From Treponema sp. (GTDB lineage: Bacteria > Spirochaetota > Spirochaetia > Treponematales > Breznakiellaceae), in assembly GCA_031288575.1 (NCBI GenBank), contig JAITRD010000218.1, forward strand, positions 1 through 5,087: 5,087 nucleotides of DNA. The letters are read 5' to 3'. Every line of letters begins with the position of its first letter. Within the stretch, counting starts at the first letter, position 1. This document shows, in pieces, positions 1-5,087 of this stretch. A model generated the notes under the pieces. It saw nothing but the letters and a program-made list of their open reading frames with translations, was not told the DNA's origin and did no database searches. Position numbers and translations under genes: made by a program.

Positions 1-293
1 TCGAGGCCGTCTACGGCCGGCCCCTGCCCCCGGCGGAACGTCTTCCCGGGGAACCCTTTACCCTCAACAGTACCATCGGGGATATTAAGGATACCCCCGC
101 GGGACAGGCCCTGCTGCAAAAGATTGCCGAAGGGGTTGAAAAAACCTTCGGCGCGGGCAACAGCGACATACGTCCCATGATAGACCGGATGATCATGGGG
201 ATGCCCCTCCGCACCCTGAACATGATGACCCCCGGCGGCATGCCCCCCGGCGCGCTGGAGGGTATCCTCAAGGCCCTGAACGGCGGCGCCTAA
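1..293 (+). CDS. C-terminal end of a GH3 beta-glucosidase-like glycoside hydrolase (5' truncated by window)
   Basis: The reading frame is open from the window edge (first full codon at base 3) to TAA at 291-293, giving about 96 residues. No start is visible, so signal peptide, catalytic domain and localisation are unknown. The tail resembles the extension found after the fibronectin-III-like domain of many bacterial GH3 beta-glucosidases: a 'TLNSTIGDI' segment, then 'AGQALLQKIAEGVEKTFG', then 'MIDRMIMGMPLRTLNMM', ending 'LEGILKALNGG'. The MPLR block followed by a short helix ending in LNG is the most telling part. By family knowledge the whole protein would hydrolyse terminal beta-linked sugars. 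It is followed by an intrinsic terminator, so its transcript probably ends before the regulator gene. It differs in architecture from the complete GH3 downstream, which lacks this tail. The assignment rests on a short C-terminal extension and no catalytic residue is in view. Confidence 0.65.
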   Translation, partial: EAVYGRPLPPAERLPGEPFTLNSTIGDIKDTPAGQALLQKIAEGVEKTFGAGNSDIRPMIDRMIMGMPLRTLNMMTPGGMPPGALEGILKALNGGA

Positions 294-300
294 TCGCCGC

Positions 301-329
301 ACCGGGCGATGGAATGTCGCCCGGTTTTT
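301..329 (+). terminator. Rho-independent terminator of the upstream GH3 gene
   Basis: ACCGGGCGA (301-309) pairs perfectly with TCGCCCGGT (317-325) around a 7-nt loop, and T325-T329 form a T5 run. The hairpin starts 7 bp after the GH3 stop codon, the classic layout of an intrinsic terminator. It ends immediately before the Shine-Dalgarno sequence of the araC-type gene, so any transcript reading into that gene from upstream must pass it. Confidence 0.85.
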
Positions 330-331
330 CC

Positions 332-338
332 AGGGAGG
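332..338 (+). promoter_or_regulatory. Shine-Dalgarno sequence that fixes the araC-type start at GTG 347
   Basis: AGGGAGG at 332-338 is a strong ribosome binding site with an 8-nt spacer to GTG 347. The alternative ATG at 314 has no comparable purine-rich site upstream and lies within the terminator loop. This decides the start in favour of GTG. Confidence 0.8.
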
Positions 339-346
339 CTGTTGCT

Positions 347-1216
347 GTGAAAACACGGCCCGTATACCGGGACACGTCATTTGAAGCCCTTTTCCCCTTC
401 CGGATACTGGAATTTGAGGGGGCGGACTGCGCTTCGGCGCCCCACTGGCATGGCTGCATGGAAATTATGTGTATCGTAAAAGGAGCCGTCACCGTCATCA
501 TCGGCGGCGAAAGCTACAAGGCCCGGAAGGACGATATTGTTACCCTGAGTCCCGGGATTATTCACAGCTTTCATGATCCTTCCGGGGATGCCCTTGTCCA
601 TGTTTTTCTTTTCGGGTATGAAATGCTGAGTGAAGACGCTTCCGATATTTATAACCGGATGCTGCGGGAAACATTTTACAAAAAACAGATATTCAATGCC
701 GAAGACGGGGAGCTTTACCGGCGTTCCAGGAAACTTTTCGAGGAAATTCTTGACGAGTACCGGCGCGGGGAAACGGGCTTTAAAATGGTGATTCGGGCAA
801 AACTCATGGAAGCGGAGGTGCTGTACTTCCGCTCAATCATCATATCCCGGTCCGGTACAAGCCTGGATGAGCAAAAACCAAAAAACATCGGGCGGCTTGA
901 ACGGGTTTTTGAGTATATTCACGGTAATTTTAATATTCCGGAACTCTCCGTTCAACACGCGGCGGAGGCGGCGGGGGTAAGCGTTAACTATTTTGTCCGG
1001 TTTTTCCGGCGGCAAAGCGGACAGCACTTTCATGACTACCTTGCCCGCCTGCGTTTATCCTACGCGAAAAGAGAACTCCTCAGTTCGGATCGGCCGGTTA
1101 CGGATATTGCTTATGACTGCGGTTTTAACAGCATCCAAACCTTTAACCGCCTGTTCAAGGTCCATACCGGCCTGACGCCCCTGGCATTTCGGAACAACAA
1201 ACAGATCGGCCTTTAA
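347..1216 (+). CDS. AraC-family transcriptional regulator with N-terminal cupin sensor domain
   Basis: A 289-residue DNA-binding regulator starting at GTG 347. The frame also extends 11 codons upstream to ATG 314, but those codons fall in the terminator. The N-terminal part (about residues 20-100) is an AraC-type cupin: H33-W34-H35, E39, a 'VKGAVTVIIGGE' strand pair and the 'LSPGIIHSF' segment (P69, G70, H73). In this family it usually binds a small sugar ligand or mediates dimerisation. About residues 180-285 form the double helix-turn-helix domain. The first helix pair is around 'ELSVQHAAEAAGVSVNYF' and the second around 'VTDIAYDCGFNSIQTFNRLF', closing with the signature 'HTGLTPLAFR'. Length matches the usual 280-300 aa. 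It sits 157 bp upstream of the GH3-permease operon on the same strand, which suggests it activates that operon. The ligand cannot be read from sequence. No promoter of its own is evident between the terminator and the start. Confidence 0.93.
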   Translation: MKTRPVYRDTSFEALFPFRILEFEGADCASAPHWHGCMEIMCIVKGAVTVIIGGESYKARKDDIVTLSPGIIHSFHDPSGDALVHVFLFGYEMLSEDASDIYNRMLRETFYKKQIFNAEDGELYRRSRKLFEEILDEYRRGETGFKMVIRAKLMEAEVLYFRSIIISRSGTSLDEQKPKNIGRLERVFEYIHGNFNIPELSVQHAAEAAGVSVNYFVRFFRRQSGQHFHDYLARLRLSYAKRELLSSDRPVTDIAYDCGFNSIQTFNRLFKVHTGLTPLAFRNNKQIGL

Positions 1217-1297
1217 TTCCGGCGCGGAGGTTTTTCAAACCTGGGATTTTAGAAAGATTCCGCCCGTAAGTCGCCCCCCTTGCAGCGCAGTTTTTGA

Positions 1298-1316
1298 TAA
1301 AAATTCAGTAAAAATT
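1298..1316 (+). promoter_or_regulatory. AT-rich direct repeat, candidate AraC-type operator
   Basis: TAAAAATT occurs at 1298-1305 and again at 1309-1316, an 11-bp period or about one helical turn. It is set in an otherwise GC-rich gap between the regulator and the operon. AraC-family proteins commonly bind direct repeats in successive major grooves next to a weak -35. If the -10-like TATGAT at 1344 is real, the repeat would span roughly -58 to -40, a typical activator position. No binding evidence exists here. A-tract DNA could also be a simple UP-like or curved element. Confidence 0.35.
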
Positions 1317-1343
1317 GGTAAGCCGGTTTCCCTCGGCGGCGTT

Positions 1344-1349
1344 TATGAT
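1344..1349 (+). promoter_or_regulatory. Candidate -10 element for the GH3-permease operon
   Basis: TATGAT matches the sigma-70 consensus TATAAT at five of six positions. No good -35 lies 16-18 bp upstream (the sequence there is around AGCCGG). The nearest TTG-containing hexamer, TTGGTA at 1315-1320, is 23 bp away. A missing -35 is expected for an activator-dependent promoter, but it also weakens the call. Transcription would begin near 1356, leaving a leader of under 20 nt. Confidence 0.28.
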
Positions 1350-1365
1350 CTCCCAATACGGAGGT
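1348..1365 (+). promoter_or_regulatory. Ribosome binding site of the GH3 gene within a small inverted repeat
   Basis: GGAGG at 1360-1364 is a strong Shine-Dalgarno sequence 9 nt before ATG 1374. ATCTCC (1348-1353) can pair with GGAGGT (1360-1365) over six positions including one G-U, with a six-base loop. This would cover the ribosome binding site. The stem is short and may be coincidental. The ribosome binding site itself is secure. Confidence 0.5.
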
Positions 1366-1373
1366 AAACGCTA

Positions 1374-3590
1374 ATGGCGAATAATTGGGAACAGATTGAC
1401 AAGGAAGGTTACTTCCTTATCGTTCAGGAAAGGGGGCCAACTCTGGGCTCTTCTTTGCGGGATCATATCCTGTGCCAGGACGGTTTTGTCTTCAAGGACC
1501 TTAACCGTAACGGGGTCTTGGACCCTTACGAGGATTGGCGGCTCCCCCTGGAACAACGGGTAGACGATTTAGTCAAACGGTTGACCGTCGAAGAAATCGC
1601 CGGCCTCATGCTCCATAGTCTTCATCAGACGGTTTGCAAGGGCGATCCAATGGCGGAACTGCTCTATCCCAACCGCCCCAAGTCCGATACGAGGGAGCAT
1701 ATCTGGGACTTAACGGAAACCCAGAAAAGTCTCCTGGTTGAACATAGGATCCGCCATGTCCTCCTTTCCATTGTGGAGGATACCTCAAGCGCGGCGCGCT
1801 GGAACAACCGGCTCCAGGCCTTTGCCGAAGCCCTGGGCCAGGGTATCCCGGTAAGCGTCAGTTCCGATCCCCGGCATATTCCCGCGGGTACCGGGGAATT
1901 CGATATGGGGGCGGGGGGAGATCTGTCGGTGTGGCCGGATAATATCGGCCTGGCCGCGGCCTTTGATCCTGAACTGGTACGGCGCTTTGGGGAAATCGCC
2001 GCCCGGGAATACCGGGCCATGGGTATTACCACAGCCCTTTCCCCCCAGGTTGATCTGACGACCGATCCCCGCTGGTTCCGTTTTGCGGGGAGTTTTGGCG
2101 AAGGGCTTAAACTTGCCGCCGCCTTGGCCCGCTCTTATTGCGACGGTTTCCAAACATCAACGGGGGAACGGGAAATTGACGGAGGATGGGGCTGGGACAG
2201 CGTCAACGCCATGGTAAAACACTGGCCGGGGGGCGGCAGCGGCGAAGGAGGCCGGGACGCCCATTACGGCTATGGAAAATATGCGGTCTACCCGGGAAAT
2301 AATTTTGAGGAGCACCTTAAACCCTTCCTGGAAGGGGCCTTTAAGCTGGCGGGGAAAACAGGGACGGCCTCGGCGGTAATGCCCTACTACACTGTTTCAT
2401 GGGGGATCGATTCCGTTTATGGCGAAAATGCCGGTAATTCCTACAGCAAATATATCGTTACCGATTTATTGCGTAAAAAGTACGGCTATGACGGGCTTGT
2501 CTGTACTGATTGGAATATAACAGCGGATCCGGGTCCCCTTGATTATACCTTTGGAGGTAAATCATATGGTGTAGAAAATTTTTCTATCGCGGAACGGCAT
2601 TATAAGATCATTATGGCCGGGGTGGATCAGTTCGGTGGAAACAACGATATTGCCCCTGTCCTCGCGGCCTACCGCATGGGAGTGGAGGAATGGGGAGAAG
2701 CTTTTATGCGGGAACGCTTTGCCCAATCCGCCCGCCGGATTCTCCGCAACATCTTTCGTACCGGTCTTTTTGAGAATCCTTACACGGACCCGGACGAATC
2801 CCGCGCCACGGCGGGGAACGCCGCCTTTGTACAGGCCGGTTTTGAGGCCCAGCTTAAGAGCGTGGTGCTGTTGAAGAACAGGAATCACACGCTGCCCCTG
2901 AAGCCGGGGACAAGGGTGTACATTCCCAAACGGCATCTTAGGGCCTCAAAAAACAATTTTTTTGGCATGCTCACGCCGGAAAAGGATGTGCTCCCCATTA
3001 AGCTTGAGATTGTCCGGCGGTACTTTGAGCCTGTGGACGATCCCGCCGGCGCGGAGGCGGCTCTGTGTTTTATCGAATCCCCCAAGGGCCTGGGCTATGA
3101 GGAAGGTAAGGGCTATCTTCCCATAAATCTGCGCTACCGGCCCTGGACCGCGCATAATGCCAGGGAAAAGAATATCGCCGGCGATGAAGACCGTTCTTAC
3201 CGGAACAAAACCGGGACCGCCACCAACGAGCCGGATCTGGACATGATCCTGGATACCAGGAAAAAAATGGGAAACAAGCCGGTGATTGTCATTGTAAACA
3301 CCCGTAATCCCTTTGTGGCCGCGGAATTTGAAAGGGACGTTGATGGAATACTCTTAGACTTCATGGTACAACCGGAGGCCCTTCTTGATATTGTAAGCGG
3401 TAAAGCCGAGCCTTCGGCGCTGCTTCCTTTCCAGATGCCCGCGGACATGGAAACGGTGGAAGCCCAGGCTGAAGACGTGCCCCTGGACATGGCGTGTTAC
3501 CGGGCGGAAGACGGCAATGTCTGGGACTTCGCCTTTGGGCTTAACTGGCGCGGTGTCATTTCCGACGGCCGCGTTATCCAATTCAAATAA
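1374..3590 (+). CDS. Glycoside hydrolase family 3 protein, probably a cytoplasmic beta-glycosidase
   Basis: A 738-residue GH3 enzyme expected to remove terminal beta-linked sugars by a retaining mechanism. There is no signal peptide or lipobox, so it should act in the cytoplasm on imported substrate. Near the N-terminus, residues 42-53 form an EF-hand-type loop (D42, N44, N46, D50, E53). The GH3 barrel spans about 60-430. It includes 'SSDPRH', the K282-H283 substrate-binding motif followed by R294-D295-A296-H297, and the likely nucleophile D379 in 'VCTDW'. The C-terminal alpha/beta domain (about 470-735) starts near K495 in 'KSVVLLKN'. It carries 'LRYRPWTA', 'LLPFQMPADMETVEAQ' and a terminal 'FAFGLNWRGVISD'. 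E568 is a candidate acid/base residue, but this is only an inference from position. No fibronectin-III-like domain or extension follows, unlike the upstream GH3 fragment. The start is ATG 1374 with GGAGG nine bases upstream. The permease begins 12 bp after the stop. Substrate (glucoside, xyloside or other) is not decidable from sequence. Confidence 0.93.
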   Translation: MANNWEQIDKEGYFLIVQERGPTLGSSLRDHILCQDGFVFKDLNRNGVLDPYEDWRLPLEQRVDDLVKRLTVEEIAGLMLHSLHQTVCKGDPMAELLYPNRPKSDTREHIWDLTETQKSLLVEHRIRHVLLSIVEDTSSAARWNNRLQAFAEALGQGIPVSVSSDPRHIPAGTGEFDMGAGGDLSVWPDNIGLAAAFDPELVRRFGEIAAREYRAMGITTALSPQVDLTTDPRWFRFAGSFGEGLKLAAALARSYCDGFQTSTGEREIDGGWGWDSVNAMVKHWPGGGSGEGGRDAHYGYGKYAVYPGNNFEEHLKPFLEGAFKLAGKTGTASAVMPYYTVSWGIDSVYGENAGNSYSKYIVTDLLRKKYGYDGLVCTDWNITADPGPLDYTFGGKSYGVENFSIAERHYKIIMAGVDQFGGNNDIAPVLAAYRMGVEEWGEAFMRERFAQSARRILRNIFRTGLFENPYTDPDESRATAGNAAFVQAGFEAQLKSVVLLKNRNHTLPLKPGTRVYIPKRHLRASKNNFFGMLTPEKDVLPIKLEIVRRYFEPVDDPAGAEAALCFIESPKGLGYEEGKGYLPINLRYRPWTAHNAREKNIAGDEDRSYRNKTGTATNEPDLDMILDTRKKMGNKPVIVIVNTRNPFVAAEFERDVDGILLDFMVQPEALLDIVSGKAEPSALLPFQMPADMETVEAQAEDVPLDMACYRAEDGNVWDFAFGLNWRGVISDGRVIQFK

Positions 3591-3602
3591 CGGGAGAACT
3601 AT

Positions 3603-4952
3603 ATGAGCGAAAGAACCGGCCTGAAAACCCGCTTTGCCTATGGCCTGAGCGATGTGGCGTCCAATCTTTCCTGGGGGACCGTGGGCTCTTATCTCATGGT
3701 CTACTATACCGATGTGGCAAAAATTCCGGCGATAATGATCGGTACCATGTTTTTGATTACCCGTGTTTGGGACGCTGTTAATGATCCTATTATGGGACTT
3801 ATCATCGACAAAACCCATTCCCGCTGGGGTAAGGCCCGTCCCTATTTTTTATGGATGTGCGTACCGCTGGCAATCGTCATGGTCCTAACCTATTCGGTGC
3901 CCGCCGGGTGGAGCGTCACGGGAAAACTTATCTATGTGTACATTACTTTTACATTCCTGGGGATGATCTATACGGCAATCAATATACCTGTGACGGCGAT
4001 ACTGCCAAGATTAAGCGCCGATTTGCATGACAGAACCGTGCTTGGCACCTTCCGCGGCTTTGGCGCTCTCATCGGCCAGGTACTGGTCATGGCAATTACC
4101 CTGCCCCTGGTGGCCGCGCTGGGCCAGGGCGATACGGCAAAGGGGTATCAGCTTACCATGGCGGTATTCGGCATTATGGCGGTTTTGTTTTTCCTGATTA
4201 CCTTCTTTAATGTTAAAGAAATCGATCTTGAGGAAAAGAAATCTCAAAAAACCTCCTTCATGGAGAGCGTGAAGGCGATACGGGGGAATTTGCCCTGGCT
4301 TATTACCCTGCTGGTAGGGCTTTTACTGCAGATGTCAATGGCTATGCGGATGGCGGGTATGGTCTACTATTGCAGATACTACCTGGGCAATGAGGGACTT
4401 ATCCCCCTTCTGGGTATGCTGATGATGGTTATGATCTTTCCCCTGGCCTGTCTGCCCGCGGTAAGTAAAAAGATCGGCAAACGGAATACGGTAATCACCG
4501 GCTCCATTATTGCTATTGCCGGTAATCTCCTTATCTGGCTGGGCGGGAAAACCACGCCTGCTGTTTTTATCACTGCCAATGTCCTGGTAATAGCCGGTAT
4601 GGCCTTTACCCTGGGGCTGATATTCGTGCTGGTGGCCGATACTGTAGAATACGGGGAATGGAAAAATGGGGTGCGGAGCGAGGGCTTTCTCTCCGCCGCC
4701 AGCAGCCTGGGACAAAAGTTGGGCACTGGTTTTGGCGGCGCCCTGGCCGCCTGGGTTTTGGGTTCGGCAGGCTACGAGGCTAATGCCGTGGAGCAGTCCC
4801 GCGATGTCCTTAATGCCATGGTATTTAATTTCGTGGGATTTCCCCTGCTTAGTTTCGTGTTGATTATTATACTCATGTGGTTTTACCGGCTGGATAAGAC
4901 CGCTTCTCAAATGATGTCGGAACTTGCCCAACGCCGGGCCCTAAATTCTTAA
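3603..4952 (+). CDS. GPH-family (MelB-like) glycoside:cation symporter, MFS fold
   Basis: A 449-residue inner-membrane transporter with about 12 hydrophobic segments and a charged central loop (about residues 204-230). It belongs to the glycoside-pentoside-hexuronide:cation symporter family, which imports sugars or glycosides with Na+ or H+. Visible signatures are 'YGLSDVASN' near the start (D17), 'RVWDAVNDPIMG' with D57 and D61 (comparable to cation/sugar-site Asp 55 and 59 of E. coli MelB), 'RWGKARPY' after helix 2, and 'ADTVEYGEWKNGVRSEGF' with K372 in 'GQKLG' (comparable to MelB K377). N127 in 'INIPV' takes the place of MelB D124, so the sugar is unlikely to be bound exactly as melibiose. 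Length matches the family's usual 440-480 aa. GGGAG at 3592-3596 lies six bases before ATG 3603. The 12-bp gap to the GH3 stop indicates cotranscription. The likely cargo is the substrate of that GH3. Confidence 0.93.
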   Translation: MSERTGLKTRFAYGLSDVASNLSWGTVGSYLMVYYTDVAKIPAIMIGTMFLITRVWDAVNDPIMGLIIDKTHSRWGKARPYFLWMCVPLAIVMVLTYSVPAGWSVTGKLIYVYITFTFLGMIYTAINIPVTAILPRLSADLHDRTVLGTFRGFGALIGQVLVMAITLPLVAALGQGDTAKGYQLTMAVFGIMAVLFFLITFFNVKEIDLEEKKSQKTSFMESVKAIRGNLPWLITLLVGLLLQMSMAMRMAGMVYYCRYYLGNEGLIPLLGMLMMVMIFPLACLPAVSKKIGKRNTVITGSIIAIAGNLLIWLGGKTTPAVFITANVLVIAGMAFTLGLIFVLVADTVEYGEWKNGVRSEGFLSAASSLGQKLGTGFGGALAAWVLGSAGYEANAVEQSRDVLNAMVFNFVGFPLLSFVLIIILMWFYRLDKTASQMMSELAQRRALNS

Positions 4953-4958
4953 ACCTGG

Positions 4959-5008
4959 ATGGTCGGCCCCCAAACCTGACCATTAACAACCGCGGCTTGC
5001 CGCGTTGT
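4959..5008 (+). other. Two tandem bulged stem-loops downstream of the symporter gene
   Basis: The first hairpin pairs ATGGTC (4959-4964) with GACCAT (4978-4983), extended by GG/CC with one bulged T. The second pairs ACAA (4986-4989) with TTGT (5005-5008) and CGCGG (4991-4995) with CCGCG (5000-5004). It has a bulged C at 4990 and a CTTG tetraloop closed by G-C, a known stable loop in RNA. No T-run follows either stem, so neither is a standard intrinsic terminator. They could be a 3'-end mRNA-protecting structure or part of a dispersed intergenic repeat. No gene is seen in 4953-5087. Confidence 0.45.
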
Positions 5009-5073
5009 ACAGCGAGGCGCCCAAAAATTAAATAACGCGAGTTCGACAGGGATAAGCCTGCCGGGGGCGTTGC

Positions 5074-5087
5074 GGGGGGGGGGGGGG
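5074..5087. repeat. Poly-G homopolymer run of at least 14 at the window end
   Basis: Fourteen consecutive G residues run to the last base, so the true length is unknown. Such a tract can be a phase-variable slippage site or an assembly/sequencing artefact at a contig end. Nothing coding is seen next to it inside the window. Confidence 0.8.

Noticed and set aside
1228..1242. AGGTTT/AAACCT hairpin after the regulator stop as a terminator
   Set aside because: The stem is only 6 bp and mostly A-T, the loop is three bases and the following sequence GGGATTTT gives no proper T-run; too weak to call.
1217..1373. Catabolite-repression (cre) site in the operon control region
   Set aside because: No sequence matching the palindromic cre consensus was found by eye in this gap.
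1664..2153. Two 122-codon minus-strand open frames within the GH3 gene
   Set aside because: They overlap each other in different frames and lie wholly within the conserved GH3 barrel; antisense shadows.
3354..3818. 154-codon minus-strand open frame across the GH3-symporter junction
   Set aside because: It covers the ends of two well-supported + strand genes and has no recognisable domain; explained by codon bias on the opposite strand.
4335..4931. 198-codon open frame on the minus strand inside the symporter gene
   Set aside because: It is antisense to a clearly conserved GPH transporter and its translation is a low-complexity mix rich in His, Gln and Gly with no recognisable domain; a shadow of the real gene.
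5036..5070. GAGTTCGA as a T-loop of a tRNA
   Set aside because: No acceptor, D or anticodon arm can be folded around it; the motif alone is not enough.
1..5087. CRISPR array, insertion sequence, phage or defence genes
   Set aside because: No regularly spaced repeats, terminal inverted repeats, transposase or defence domains are visible; the genes present are ordinary carbohydrate-utilisation genes.

Overview
This window looks like a bacterial carbohydrate-utilisation locus in which every gene reads on the + strand. In order it holds: the 3' end of a glycoside hydrolase family 3 (GH3) gene, a strong intrinsic terminator, an AraC-family regulator, a complete GH3 gene, and a GPH-type (MelB-like) sugar:cation symporter. 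The last two are 12 bp apart and almost certainly form one operon. The organism cannot be fixed from sequence alone. Codon use is mixed, with GC-rich third positions next to runs of TTT and AAA. The domain style resembles anaerobic gut or termite-gut bacteria, possibly a Treponema-like spirochaete or a Firmicute. This is a low-confidence inference.

Layout: bases 1-293 encode the last ~96 residues of a GH3 beta-glucosidase-like protein. A 9-bp perfect GC-rich hairpin followed by T5 (301-329) ends that transcript. The araC-type gene is best started at GTG 347, behind a strong Shine-Dalgarno sequence at 332-338. An upstream ATG at 314 lies inside the terminator hairpin. The 157-bp gap 1217-1373 is the likely control region for the hydrolase/transporter operon. 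It has an AT-rich direct repeat (two copies of TAAAAATT, 11 bp apart), a good -10-like hexamer without a good -35, and a Shine-Dalgarno sequence that can fold against CTCC just upstream. The cytosolic-looking GH3 (1374-3590, 738 aa) and the symporter (3603-4952, 449 aa) follow. The last 135 bases carry two bulged hairpins and finish in a run of 14 G, with no gene seen.

Working model (inference): an oligosaccharide or aryl/alkyl beta-glycoside enters by cation symport through the GPH permease. It is cleaved in the cytoplasm by the GH3 enzyme, and the AraC protein senses a sugar through its N-terminal cupin and activates the operon. The upstream GH3 may belong to the same regulon. Nothing here is clearly a previously undescribed system. 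The points most worth checking are the regulatory arrangement around the araC gene, the canonical EF-hand-type loop in the GH3, and the poly-G tract at the edge.
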